A program made the position numbers and the translations under genes. From Chryseobacterium wanjuense (GTDB lineage Bacteria > Bacteroidota > Bacteroidia > Flavobacteriales > Weeksellaceae): DNA of 64,000 bases. This document shows positions 1 through 8,562 of the stretch, one piece after another. Within the stretch, counting starts at the first letter, position 1. Every line of letters begins with the position of its first letter. The stretch covers positions 744,001 through 808,000 of the forward strand of contig NZ_FOIU01000001.1 in the NCBI RefSeq assembly GCF_900111495.1, written 5' to 3'. The notes below the pieces were generated by a model. It worked only from the letters and a program-made list of their open reading frames with translations, made no database searches and was not told where the DNA came from.

Positions 1-641
1 TCTTTTAAAGAAATTTTATTGGTAAAAGGCAGCAAATGGGTTCCATGCGGAATCACAGTGATTTTATCGGCTGGAATATCATAATCAGTTGACAAAATCA
101 ATGCAGAAATTCCGGTCATCACAATAATGGATTTTGAAAATGCTGCAATTTCCTCTACTTTCTCTTTAAGTTCCTGATCCGGTTTTGGTAAAACGGTGTG
201 AAAAGTAATGATAACATCTTTTTTTAAGTTTCTGAGAAAAAGAGGCAGTCCGTTTTTGGCTTCATTAAAAAATCCGAACTCATGCTGAAGCATTACGAGC
301 CGGATATTGTTATTTTTATTGATCTGGTCGGCAATTTCAAGGTAAGAGACTGCGTCAGAGGTATTTAATCGATATTTAATATGTTCTTCGTACTGGTAGT
401 TTTCTTCTTCTGTTTCCATCGGGCAAATGACGGGAGTAAATGATTCGCCGAATTTTGACTGAAGAGATTGGATGAGATCCTGTGTGTAGGTTGCAATTCC
501 GCACACCTTAGGAGGAAAAGTACTGATAAAGACAATTTCAGGTTTACTATTTTTGACTATGTGTTTTTTGCTGTTTTCAGCTTGTCTTTTTGCTTTATCC
601 TCCACGTCTGAATTTATATTTTTATTCATTTTTAATTTCAT
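1..641 (-). CDS. Glycosyltransferase family 4 (GT-B), N-terminal part, cut by window edge
   Basis: About 213 residues are visible and the frame stays open to base 1, so the C-terminal half lies outside the window. After a charged head of about 33 residues comes KPEIVFISTFPP, then CGIATYTQDL, the N-terminal Rossmann strand and loop typical of GT4 (glycogen synthase-like) transferases, followed by MLQHEFGFF. The donor-binding domain is not in view, so the sugar cannot be named. ATG at 641 is chosen; an in-frame ATG at 629 is possible. It starts 5 bases after the stop of the GH130 gene, so the two are almost certainly co-transcribed. Family assignment is good, substrate unknown. Confidence 0.85.
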   Translation of the reverse strand, partial: MKLKMNKNINSDVEDKAKRQAENSKKHIVKNSKPEIVFISTFPPKVCGIATYTQDLIQSLQSKFGESFTPVICPMETEEENYQYEEHIKYRLNTSDAVSYLEIADQINKNNNIRLVMLQHEFGFFNEAKNGLPLFLRNLKKDVIITFHTVLPKPDQELKEKVEEIAAFSKSIIVMTGISALILSTDYDIPADKITVIPHGTHLLPFTNKISLK

Positions 642-646
642 TTCGA

Positions 647-1675
647 TTATACTACATCCCGCATCAGCTCTTTCAGTAACTTGGAAATACTCAATGAGGC
701 CACTGCAATTCTTTCATCCGCAGCTCCGTAATAAATATACAGAGTGTCGTTCTTTACCACCGTGCCGGTCGGGAAGCAGACATTGTTCACTTCTCCTTTC
801 AGTTCCCATTTTTCTTCCGGTTTGAAGAGCGGATAAGAAAGCCTTGTGATTTCTTTTTCAGGATTATTAAGCTCCAATAAAGCAGCGCAAGCGCCATATA
901 CATAACCATCGATGGTATCATGAACACCATGATAGATCATCAGCCAGCCGTATTCCGTTTCTATGGGCGGACATCCGCCTCCGATATAGCTTATTTCGTG
1001 ATCGTGCTTTGGAGATAAAAGAACGTGATCCTTAAAATGTAAAAAGTAATCTTTCCAGAAATCAGGAGTCAGGTCTTCGATGTTTTCGACACTTGCGATT
1101 TGAATATCGGGTCTTATGCGGTGCAGGAAATACAGTTTTCCGTTGATTCTTCTCGGGAAAAAAATAAGATTCTTATCCCAGAGAAATATGTCTTCATCAG
1201 TATTATGATTAAGCTGGAACTGGTTGTACCGCTGATATTTTTCAGGGATTAAACTTTCTGATTCTGACAGCAGTTTAAATTCATCATAAGGGATTTTCGG
1301 AACAACAATTCCTGTTTTTTTCCATGATTTCAGGTCTTGGGAAGTTGCTAATGTGCCTAATGCATTGATGCCGTCGTAGCTGGTATAGGTGAGATAAAAT
1401 GTATCATCTATTTTTACGATCCGGGGATCTTCTATGCCGTGTTTTTCGTGTTCGAATTCCGGAATGATGATCGGGATATCAGACCGTTTTTCTACCGTAA
1501 GCGGATCTGATAATAAACAATATCCGACACTTGAAAAATTGCCTTTGGCTACTGCCCGGTAAAATATATGTATTTTTCCGTTTTCGGAGATCACCGCAGG
1601 ATTCAAGACTCCTTCACATTCAAAACTTAATTCGGTTTTTTTAAGTATAATTCCTTCTTTTTTTATTAATACCAT
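647..1675 (-). CDS. Glycoside hydrolase family 130 protein (beta-mannoside phosphorylase/mannosidase type)
   Basis: A 342-residue five-bladed propeller enzyme. Family marks seen are the N-terminal NPAV (about residue 25) and FYRA (about 38), and HGIEDPRI at 80-86, where the Asp of EDPR is the expected general acid of GH130. GIGGGCPP-like and IYYGAADERIAVA stretches in the second half also fit. GH130 enzymes act on beta-1,2- or beta-1,4-mannosides, either as phosphorylases or hydrolases. I cannot separate these from sequence alone. No signal peptide is seen, suggesting a cytoplasmic enzyme. It sits between a 43-residue ORF (abutting) and a GT4 gene (5-base gap), suggesting turnover or synthesis of a mannose-containing glycan. 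Confidence 0.88.
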   Translation of the reverse strand: MVLIKKEGIILKKTELSFECEGVLNPAVISENGKIHIFYRAVAKGNFSSVGYCLLSDPLTVEKRSDIPIIIPEFEHEKHGIEDPRIVKIDDTFYLTYTSYDGINALGTLATSQDLKSWKKTGIVVPKIPYDEFKLLSESESLIPEKYQRYNQFQLNHNTDEDIFLWDKNLIFFPRRINGKLYFLHRIRPDIQIASVENIEDLTPDFWKDYFLHFKDHVLLSPKHDHEISYIGGGCPPIETEYGWLMIYHGVHDTIDGYVYGACAALLELNNPEKEITRLSYPLFKPEEKWELKGEVNNVCFPTGTVVKNDTLYIYYGAADERIAVASLSISKLLKELMRDVV

Positions 1676-1807
1676 CTAGGTGCTCGCGTTTCGGCTTTCG
1701 TTTTCTTTATCTATTCTTTTGTTTATCTTGTCTTCCCGCTTCTCTTTTGCCGATTTTAGGGGCGGTGTTTTGTCAGATTTTTTCTTCGAGTCTTTTTCTT
1801 TTGACAT
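1676..1807 (-). CDS. Small lysine-rich protein (43 aa) preceding GH130
   Basis: An ATG at 1807 opens a 43-codon frame ending with TAG at 1676-1678, immediately before the GH130 ATG at 1675 (no spacer). The product is highly charged: it starts MSKEKDSKKKSDK, continues with KEKREDKINKRIDKE and ends in NAST. It has no hydrophobic stretch and no domain I recognise. A purine-rich stretch (AAGAAG) lies a few bases upstream of the ATG. The exact abutment with GH130 suggests translational coupling. It may be a real small protein or a leader ORF; conservation in relatives would decide. Confidence 0.5.
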   Translation of the reverse strand: MSKEKDSKKKSDKTPPLKSAKEKREDKINKRIDKENESRNAST

Positions 1808-1914
1808 TTTACTTCTTTTTTATTCTATGTAAAGATCATCTATTGAAAAGGGAAAGCTTTGTAATAGTCTTTCAATTTGTTACATAAATCATAGATATTC
1901 TGATTGTAAAGGAG

Positions 1915-1922
1915 TAACTTTG
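1915..1922 (+). promoter_or_regulatory. Putative Bacteroidota -7 box TAACTTTG
   Basis: TAACTTTG matches the Bacteroidota -7 consensus TAnnTTTG and lies 52 bases before the AraC-type gene. No clear TTG/TTTG -33 element stands at the usual distance, so this is a candidate only. Confidence 0.4.
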
Positions 1923-1974
1923 ATGGAGAAGCTGTTAGTGCATTGATTAGCAAGCTGTAAATAATGTAAGGAGT

Positions 1975-2535
1975 ATGAAGTTGTATATAAAATATATGGT
2001 AAGCCTGCGCTGCAAAATGGTCGTTCAGCAGGAATTGGAAAAGCTGAAGATCAGAAATGCGGTGGTAGAGCTTGGTCTGGTGGAGATCTTAGACGATATC
2101 AGCCCCGAGCAGAGAAATCTGCTGAAAAAAAACCTCCTGAAAACAGGACTTGAACTATTAGACGATAAAAAAAGCATCCTGATAGAAAAAATAAAAAATG
2201 CAGTGATAGAAATGATCCATTATTGTGAGTCGTTGCCAAAGGAAAATTTTTCAGATTATATCAGTGAAAAGCTCGGCTATGATTATACTTATCTTGCCAA
2301 CACGTTTTCTGAAGTAAAGGGAATGACGCTACAGCATTTTATCATCATTAATAAAGTGGAAAAAGTAAAGGAACTTTTGTTGTATGACGAGCTTAATCTT
2401 ACGGAAATTTCATATAAACTCAATTATAGCAGTGTAGCACATCTATCGAATCAGTTTAAAAAAATCACCGGACTTTCACCTTCATTTTATAAACAATTAA
2501 AGCAAAAACGATTCAGGAATTTGGAAGATTTGTGA
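1975..2535 (+). CDS. AraC-type helix-turn-helix transcriptional regulator
   Basis: A 186-residue protein with an N-terminal helical region (MKLYIKYMVSLRCKMVV) and a C-terminal AraC/XylS DNA-binding domain over about residues 90-180. The second helix-turn-helix is visible as LNLTEISYKLNYSSVAHLS followed by NQFKKITGLSPSFYK. This short form without a sugar-binding cupin domain is common in Bacteroidota. It is monocistronic and its target is unknown. Confidence 0.85.
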   Translation: MKLYIKYMVSLRCKMVVQQELEKLKIRNAVVELGLVEILDDISPEQRNLLKKNLLKTGLELLDDKKSILIEKIKNAVIEMIHYCESLPKENFSDYISEKLGYDYTYLANTFSEVKGMTLQHFIIINKVEKVKELLLYDELNLTEISYKLNYSSVAHLSNQFKKITGLSPSFYKQLKQKRFRNLEDL

Positions 2536-2613
2536 AATTCTGATAAAAGATTTAAATTAAAATTTTAAATACATCAGAATAATCTCAAAATCCAAAAGTC
2601 GTAAATTTAAATC

Positions 2614-3405
2614 ATGCGAAAACCTATTTTAATAATTTGTTTAATTTTATCTAAGCTTCTTTTTTCCCAAGAACCTGAATACTCTGATATAAAGTGCAAT
2701 TATCTCACTACATTTTTAACTGATACTACCGATGTAAATACAAAAAGAGAGGAACTAACAGGGTTATGGATAGGAAAAAATTCTTCAATTTTTAAAAGTG
2801 ATCAAAAGGCGAAATATGATTCATTAACAAAAGAATCAGTTAAAAAGAGTATTGCAAATCCGGTTAACGGAAAAATTATAATAGATTTTTCTCGTATTCC
2901 AAGAGCTCACTTTATTCCAGAAGTTTTTAAAATTGGGGAAAAATTGGAGGTTTATGACAAAATTTTAGGAGTTTACTATAAATTTGAAACTGATCAAAAG
3001 ATTAAATGGACTTTAGTTAATGAAACTAAAAAAATCAGTACTTACACGTGCAGAAAAGCAGTTGGGAAATATCGCAATAAAAATATTATAGCATGGTATA
3101 CAGAAGAAATTCCTATTTCAGAAGGGCCTTATACTTTTAAAGGATTACCCGGATTGGTGATTGAAGCATACGATGAAAAAGATTTTTTTCATTTCACATT
3201 AGTAAGGCTAAAAAATTTAAGTGAGATTATTGCTCCTATCAGAAATATGGTAAGTACAGACTATCAAGGATTTATTAAAAAAAGAAATGATTTCCAAAAA
3301 GACCCTGCGGGAGCATATTTTGCTGCAACGGGTAACCAGGTTCCAAAAGATGATGTTGAAAGGGTGACAAAGTTGCACAGAAAGTATAATAATCATTTAG
3401 ATTAA
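2614..3405 (+). CDS. GLPGLI family secreted protein
   Basis: A 263-residue protein with an N-terminal signal peptide (MRKPILIICLILSKLLFSQ, cleavage probably near residue 19). It carries the family motif TFKGLPGLVIEAYD around residues 174-186, preceded by the usual CRKA...GR/KYRNKNIIAWYTEEIP region. GLPGLI proteins are Bacteroidota-restricted envelope proteins of unknown function, often near TonB-dependent receptors, which are absent here. Codon use is more AT-rich than in neighbouring genes. It is flanked by gaps and appears monocistronic. Confidence 0.85.
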   Translation: MRKPILIICLILSKLLFSQEPEYSDIKCNYLTTFLTDTTDVNTKREELTGLWIGKNSSIFKSDQKAKYDSLTKESVKKSIANPVNGKIIIDFSRIPRAHFIPEVFKIGEKLEVYDKILGVYYKFETDQKIKWTLVNETKKISTYTCRKAVGKYRNKNIIAWYTEEIPISEGPYTFKGLPGLVIEAYDEKDFFHFTLVRLKNLSEIIAPIRNMVSTDYQGFIKKRNDFQKDPAGAYFAATGNQVPKDDVERVTKLHRKYNNHLD

Positions 3406-3679
3406 GATTTAAAGTTTTAGGTGATTTTAAGGCAAAATATAGGTGACATCTTTGTAGATGCCTCAGAATAACTTATCACTTGTTGCCGGAATCATAATGT
3501 TTAATGCCCAATAAATACCTGATAATTTGTATCTTAGTAGAATATTGTGTGAAACTGCCCATTTTAGTTTAAGTTCTAGTGCCATTCACTTCGCTTATTC
3601 AAATGTATTACGACTGATAATTCTTCTGAAATTCTGATATTTTGCTGGCGGACTTACAAAAATTATTAATTCCGTTTTT

Positions 3680-4777
3680 ATGAAGAAAAAAAATTATATA
3701 GGAATGTGGACGTATTTAGTTCCCATTTTCGCCTGGCTCAGTTATTTCGGAAACTCTCTTTTTTCCTCGGGATATTATTCTGTTATTTTGGCTTTATTCC
3801 TGATGGGAAGTGTTCTTGCAGCGGTTTATCATTCCGAAGTTATTGCGCATCGTCTGGGTGAGCCTTTCGGAACTTTACTTCTGGCATTTGCCATTACGGT
3901 TATTGAAGTCGGGCTAATTATTTCCATTATGATGGGAGCCAAAGGATTGGAAACCATTACCCTGGCCAGAGATACGGTTTTTGCGGCGGTGATGATTATC
4001 CTCAACGGAATTATCGGAACCTGCATCATCATGGGTTCTCTCAGGTACAGAGAGCAAAGTTTTACCCTGCAGGGAGTAAGTACGGCACTCATTACCCTTA
4101 CTTCCGTGGTTATTTTCGTTCTTATCCTGCCCAATTACACGGTAAGCCATCTGGGCGGGGAATATACTTCGTTTCAATTGCTTTTTATCGCGGTGATTTG
4201 CTTAGGGCTTTATTTGGGATTTACCATGATGCAGACGCTCAGACACCGGAGTTTCTTCATTTCTCCAAAAGATAAATTATCGGAAAAAATATTAACCAAA
4301 AAAGATCCTGAAAAACTTTCCAAAAAAGAACTGTACATCAGGTGTCTGCTTTTGGTTTTGTGTTTAGGAATAGTAGTTTTGCTGGCGAAGCTTTTGTCAA
4401 AAGATGTTGAACATATTGTAGTTTCTGCAGGTGCTCCAAAATCTTTGGTAGGGATCATTATTGCGGGTATTGTTCTTCTTCCTGAAGGGCTTGCTGCATT
4501 GAGGGCTGCAAAAGTCGATCAGATCCAGACTTCCCTGAATCTGGCTTTCGGTTCTGCTTTGGCAAGTATCGGACTGAGTATTCCTGCCATCGCCATTATT
4601 TCTGTCATCACCGGAATTCGAATGTCTTTGGGAATCGATATCAAATCTACGATATTGTTGGGGCTGTCACTTTTCATTATTACCGTTTCGCTCGCAACCG
4701 GTCGTACTAATATTATGCAGGGTGTTGTGCTTATCGGTATATTTTTAATCTATCTTTTCATCACCATTGTACCATAA
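3680..4777 (+). CDS. Calcium/sodium:proton antiporter, ChaA-like
   Basis: A 365-residue integral membrane protein with about 10-11 hydrophobic segments and two inverted Na/Ca-exchanger repeats. The repeat signatures are visible as GEPFGTLLLAFAITVIEVGL in the first half and LLPEGLAALRAAKVDQIQTS with NLAFGSALASIG in the second; their Glu residues are the expected ion ligands. A basic cytoplasmic loop around residues 195-220 (KDKLSEKILTKKDPEKLSKK) separates the halves. Members export Ca2+ or Na+ in exchange for protons. The next gene converges on it with a 15-base gap, so this is probably a single-gene unit. Confidence 0.85.
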   Translation: MKKKNYIGMWTYLVPIFAWLSYFGNSLFSSGYYSVILALFLMGSVLAAVYHSEVIAHRLGEPFGTLLLAFAITVIEVGLIISIMMGAKGLETITLARDTVFAAVMIILNGIIGTCIIMGSLRYREQSFTLQGVSTALITLTSVVIFVLILPNYTVSHLGGEYTSFQLLFIAVICLGLYLGFTMMQTLRHRSFFISPKDKLSEKILTKKDPEKLSKKELYIRCLLLVLCLGIVVLLAKLLSKDVEHIVVSAGAPKSLVGIIIAGIVLLPEGLAALRAAKVDQIQTSLNLAFGSALASIGLSIPAIAIISVITGIRMSLGIDIKSTILLGLSLFIITVSLATGRTNIMQGVVLIGIFLIYLFITIVP

Positions 4778-4792
4778 AGAGAGGTTTTATAA

Positions 4793-5740
4793 TCAGTTAT
4801 TTTGATCATCATTTCTTTTGAGTTCCCTTTCGATTTCATTGATTTCCTGTAAGGGGAGGAGATAGCTTTCTTTTATATAATTAAGAATTTTTTCGTCCGT
4901 ACTGTCATTTATTTTCCGGATAAAAAGATAGTTGCTGGATTTTAGAGATTCAATGAATGTCTCAACATTTTGTTTTTTATTAAAAAAAGTCTTTTCGATG
5001 ATGGCTCTCTTATCATCATTTACAATAACGTCATTAAAGGCGGTATTCATTAAAACAGTCTGAAAAAAAGATTCAGCGGGCAAAAGGGTATGAAGGTAAT
5101 AATCTTCAAAATCCATCACCCGTTTATTATTGGTCATGAAAATACAGGTTTCCCTCGTGAGTACAAACCATTTCCCACCAATGTAGGGCGTGACACCAAG
5201 CATAAATTTTCTTTTATAAATCATGGAAGAAACCTTATGGGTAAGCTCCGTAAAATGATTTTGTATTCTCTGAAGGGTATCCGGTCTGTAAAACTTCTGG
5301 TCGTAATAGAAAATATAATTCCGGCCATTATTCACCGTAAGAAACTCGCGGATGATCTGCTGTGATTTCAGGGGATAATCTTCTCCACTCAGATTGATAA
5401 AATAATCCCATTCACCTGCTATATTTAGCAAAAACTCCATTGCATCGAGCTCTGCCTGGATCATGCTGAATCCTCCGGCGACAATATTTATGCTTTCCAA
5501 AATATAAACATTGGGAAATTGGGAAATATAAAGTTGGATCTCTTCGGTCACTTCCTCCTCAGCTTTGCGATCGATATGGATAAGGTAAAACTGGTCTTTG
5601 GAATAGATTTTCTGAAACATCGCCCTGAATACCTCCGGTTTATGGTGGATCATAATGAAGTAGGCAATTCTCACATGCTGATCCGGTTGCGATTTTGAAG
5701 GTTTCAGATAAGGTTTTGGGGTAAAAGCAGGGGTTTGCAT
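4793..5740 (-). CDS. Core-2/I-branching-type beta-1,6-N-acetylglucosaminyltransferase (GT14)
   Basis: GT14-like transferase: IAYFIMIHHKPEVFRAMF opens the fold, then FYLIHIDRKA, AGGFSMIQAELDAM and WDYFINLSGEDYPLKS, the family's hallmark in bacterial Core-2/I-branching proteins. The open frame extends to an ATG at 5824 (343 aa). I prefer the ATG at 5740 (315 aa) because a -7-like TATATTTG on the minus strand at 5810-5803 would lie inside the longer form. No membrane anchor is seen. The acceptor is unknown, probably a cell-surface glycan. Confidence 0.8.
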   Translation of the reverse strand: MQTPAFTPKPYLKPSKSQPDQHVRIAYFIMIHHKPEVFRAMFQKIYSKDQFYLIHIDRKAEEEVTEEIQLYISQFPNVYILESINIVAGGFSMIQAELDAMEFLLNIAGEWDYFINLSGEDYPLKSQQIIREFLTVNNGRNYIFYYDQKFYRPDTLQRIQNHFTELTHKVSSMIYKRKFMLGVTPYIGGKWFVLTRETCIFMTNNKRVMDFEDYYLHTLLPAESFFQTVLMNTAFNDVIVNDDKRAIIEKTFFNKKQNVETFIESLKSSNYLFIRKINDSTDEKILNYIKESYLLPLQEINEIERELKRNDDQNN

Positions 5741-5802
5741 CTGTTCGTAATTTAAAAAATCATCGGCATTTTGCAAACAATTCGGTTTATGTGCGAAATC
5801 TA

Positions 5803-5810
5803 CAAATATA
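5803..5810 (-). promoter_or_regulatory. Putative -7 box TATATTTG for the GT14 gene
   Basis: On the minus strand TATATTTG fits TAnnTTTG. It lies about 62 bases upstream of the preferred ATG at 5740. No matching -33 element is evident. It forms a divergent pair with the plus-strand box at 5860. Confidence 0.4.
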
Positions 5811-5859
5811 TTTCTGATAATCAATTAATTAAATTTGCGGTTATTCGGTTTATTTATTG

Positions 5860-5867
5860 TATATTTG
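5860..5867 (+). promoter_or_regulatory. Putative -7 box TATATTTG for the DEAD-box helicase transcript
   Basis: TATATTTG matches the -7 consensus exactly and a TTG at 5835-5837 stands 22 bases upstream, within the known spacing range of Bacteroidota promoters. If used, it gives the helicase gene a leader of roughly 410 bases. Confidence 0.5.
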
Positions 5868-6283
5868 CATTGCATTTATAAAAACAGGTTTCTGCCTTTG
5901 CTATTCTGTAATAAGTTTAAAATCATTTTTTTCTTTCAGTTTTGCTTTATCAGCTGCCATTTTAAGCTTAATTATTATAATGAATATGGGCAGTTTGATT
6001 TCCGGAAAAGGAAAATAACACCTGAGACCATCTCCTGATAAACATTTTAATTTCTAAAGATAATGTAAATCATACGGATAAGATTTTTATTCTATGATGA
6101 TAAAGATACGCATTGCAAAGCTCAACATTGTATTTTCGGACCGAATATGTTTTGTCACAGTTGAAGCAAAAGTGAAATAAGATAAATAATGATTTCCTTT
6201 TTCATTGTTTTAAAAAAAAGCATCAATTCAAATCCCCAAAAAGGATTTTGTCACAAAAAAACCGGAATTCCGGAATATTTACA
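5868..6283 (+). other. Long leader region upstream of the DEAD-box helicase
   Basis: About 415 bases without a supported gene. It is AT-rich, lacks a convincing terminator, and runs from a good promoter candidate to the helicase ATG. Long structured 5' leaders are typical for cold-induced helicase and csp mRNAs in other bacteria; here that is an inference. A short plus-strand frame at 5835-6038 has no family resemblance and is not called. Confidence 0.4.
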
Positions 6284-7420
6284 ATGAGTTTTAAAAATTT
6301 AAATTTAATCAATCCTATCATTCGCGCAGTTACTGAAGCAGGATATTCCAAACCTACGGAGATACAATATACGGCAATCCCGCATATTCTGGAGGGGAAA
6401 GATATCATCGGATGCGCCCAGACAGGAACAGGAAAAACGGCTGCATTTGCCATGCCTGTTCTGCAATTACTGAAAAAACACACTCCCGACCATAAAGAAA
6501 TAAGAACTTTAATATTAACACCTACCCGTGAACTGGCGGTACAGATAGAAGAAAACTTCAAAGTGTACAGCAAATATCTACCATTATCACAGCTTTCCAT
6601 TTTTGGAGGAGTTTCGATAGGAGGTCAGCTGGCTGCCCTTAGAAAAAGAGTAGATATTCTTATTGCTACGCCGGGAAGACTTTTGGATCTGGTGAACCAG
6701 AGACATATTGATCTTTCTAAAATTGAAATATTGATCCTGGATGAAGCCGACAGAATGCTTGATATGGGATTCATCAATGACGTGAAAAAAGTGTTAAAAC
6801 TAATTCCACAGAAAAGACAAACTTTGTTTTTTTCTGCAACGATGCCTTCAGATATCAGAAGTTTTGCCTACACCATGCTGAATAATCCGGTGGAGATCAA
6901 TGTCACTCCGGTGTCATCAACAGCAAAAACAATTCAGCAGTCGGTATATTTTGTTGAAAAAAAAGATAAAACAGATTTGCTGATCAATATCCTGCAGGAT
7001 GAAAGTATTTTACGCTCGCTCGTTTTTACCCGTACCAAACACGGAGCCAATAAGTTGGTAAAACAACTGGAAGACACAGGAATTTTCGCAGCCGCAATCC
7101 ACGGAAACAAATCCCAGGTTGCAAGACAAAAGGCGCTGGAGGATTTTAAAAGCAGCAAAATCCGCGTTTTGGTAGCAACAGATATTGCCGCAAGAGGAAT
7201 AGATATCGATGAGCTTCCTTATGTGGTCAACTACGAGCTTCCCAATATTCCTGAAACCTATGTACACCGAATCGGAAGAACCGGAAGAGCAGGTACGGAA
7301 GGAAATGCAATTTCATTTTGCGATCATGAGGAACGTTCTGACCTTAAAAACATACAAAAACTGATAGGATTTTCGATGCCGGTAATACAGCAGCATAAGA
7401 CATTCCAATATCAGAATTAA
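6284..7420 (+). CDS. DEAD-box ATP-dependent RNA helicase (RhlE/DeaD-like)
   Basis: A 378-residue two-domain helicase with all core motifs: Q-motif region KPTEIQYTAIPHIL, motif I AQTGTGKT, PTRELA, TPGRLLDL, motif II DEAD, motif III SAT, ARGIDI and motif VI HRIGRTGRAG. The ATG at 6284 starts MSFKNLNL, as in relatives; a TTG at 6248 would add 12 residues with no family support. It lacks the long basic C-terminal tail many RhlE-like proteins carry and ends shortly after the core. It precedes a cold-shock protein gene by 173 bases, suggesting a joint role in unwinding RNA at low temperature and in RNA turnover. Confidence 0.93.
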   Translation: MSFKNLNLINPIIRAVTEAGYSKPTEIQYTAIPHILEGKDIIGCAQTGTGKTAAFAMPVLQLLKKHTPDHKEIRTLILTPTRELAVQIEENFKVYSKYLPLSQLSIFGGVSIGGQLAALRKRVDILIATPGRLLDLVNQRHIDLSKIEILILDEADRMLDMGFINDVKKVLKLIPQKRQTLFFSATMPSDIRSFAYTMLNNPVEINVTPVSSTAKTIQQSVYFVEKKDKTDLLINILQDESILRSLVFTRTKHGANKLVKQLEDTGIFAAAIHGNKSQVARQKALEDFKSSKIRVLVATDIAARGIDIDELPYVVNYELPNIPETYVHRIGRTGRAGTEGNAISFCDHEERSDLKNIQKLIGFSMPVIQQHKTFQYQN

Positions 7421-7593
7421 TTCAAGATATTTTCCGGATTTCCTTTAAAAAATTAAGTCAGGGAAAAAGAAAAAGCACAAAGGTGGAAAGAAAGAATAAA
7501 CAAATGATTTACGTGAAAACGGAAGAAAATTAAAAGATTTTTCCGCCATTATCGTAAGTCTCAATACTAATACAATTTTTAATAATCATTACA

Positions 7594-7788
7594 ATGCAAC
7601 AAGGCACAGTAAAATTTTTCAATGAAGCAAAAGGCTTCGGATTCATCACTCCTGCAGACGGAGAGAAAGATATTTTTGTACATTCTTCGGGATTAAGTAC
7701 CAGATCGATTCAAGAGAACGACAAAGTAACTTTTGAAGTACAAAAAGGCGAAAAAGGTTTAAACGCGGTAAACGTAAAGTTAGCTTAA
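7594..7788 (+). CDS. Cold-shock domain protein (CspA family)
   Basis: A 64-residue single OB-fold protein of typical length. RNP1 is visible as KGFGFITP at residues 13-20 and RNP2 as DIFVHSSGL at 26-34; it opens with [16 protein letters not shown]. It binds single-stranded RNA/DNA and acts as an RNA chaperone. A good hairpin terminator follows, so the transcript ends about 105-135 bases downstream. Confidence 0.96.
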   Translation: MQQGTVKFFNEAKGFGFITPADGEKDIFVHSSGLSTRSIQENDKVTFEVQKGEKGLNAVNVKLA

Positions 7789-7892
7789 TTTAAATCCACT
7801 AACATATAATTAATCAGATACAATCTGAATATATTGTTTGAAAGACGTTCATATACGATATAATTAATTTTTATTTTATATAAATGTTCATC

Positions 7893-7924
7893 AACCTCTC
7901 GCTTTATGTGAGAGGTTTTTTTTA
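7893..7924 (+). terminator. Rho-independent terminator after csp
   Basis: AACCTCTC at 7893-7900 pairs perfectly with GAGAGGTT at 7910-7917 around a 9-base loop, followed by a run of T. Confidence 0.85.
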
Positions 7925-8016
7925 TATCAAAGATTAATATTTTTTTCAAAAAAATTACCGCATCTGCTTTATACAGTGCGGCAATACAAGAAAATAGAAT
8001 AATATGGGATAAAATG

Positions 8017-8538
8017 TTAACCTAATAATCTGTAGATCGGGCCTCCAATTCTTCTTGCAAGTGTGGTGAGGTATCCTCTCGTACGGGTTCCTCCCAGAAT
8101 AGCTCTCTGTAAGGCAATTTCAATTTCCTCATCCGTTGCATACCCCGGAACCAATGCTATACTATTAATATTCCTTGCAATAATATCATCGATATTGCTG
8201 TGTCCTTCTCTTAAAAATCGGGAGAAAAATCTTCCCAAAAAAGTAAGTTTTGCACGGGTATCATCTTGTCTGTCATTCCTTATTTCAGTCATCTGGCGCA
8301 ATGTTTCCAATTGGTCTTCAATATTGATGGCTGCATTATTTCCCGGGCTTAAAATTCCCCCGGTGAGCAAAAAATCTGCGCTTTGATCAGCTTTCACGAC
8401 ATAGTTCTTATATCTTTGGTATAAGTCATGAATAAACAATCCGGAACCGAAAAGTGCGGTTATTCCTAATGCGGCCAGCACATTCGTTAATGTCAATGAA
8501 GCGCCGGCTGTTTCTAAAAGTTGTCTGTAATTTGGCAT
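8017..8538 (-). CDS. Unknown protein with one membrane segment, R-body locus flank
   Basis: A 173-residue protein that I do not recognise. Residues about 16-37 (LTLTNVLAALGITALFGSGL) form one hydrophobic segment, followed by a charged, probably helical region (QYRKTYV-type and DDTRAKLTFLGRFFSRF) and a C-terminal GGTRTRGYLTTLARRIGGP tail. No signal cleavage site is evident. It lies 24 bases downstream of the 166-residue gene on the same strand, so the two look like an operon. They are transcribed away from the Reb genes that start 385 bases on the other side. Association with the R-body system is inference from position only. Confidence 0.65.
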   Translation of the reverse strand: MPNYRQLLETAGASLTLTNVLAALGITALFGSGLFIHDLYQRYKNYVVKADQSADFLLTGGILSPGNNAAINIEDQLETLRQMTEIRNDRQDDTRAKLTFLGRFFSRFLREGHSNIDDIIARNINSIALVPGYATDEEIEIALQRAILGGTRTRGYLTTLARRIGGPIYRLLG

Positions 8539-8562
8539 GTGATAAAATTTTTAAAAATTAAA

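Noticed and set aside
553..825. Plus-strand frame opposite the GT4 and GH130 genes
   Set aside because: It is antisense to two conserved genes and has no family resemblance.
5835..6038. 67-codon aromatic-rich frame upstream of the helicase
   Set aside because: Starts on TTG within a promoter region, shows no domain and has biased AT-rich composition; treated as leader.
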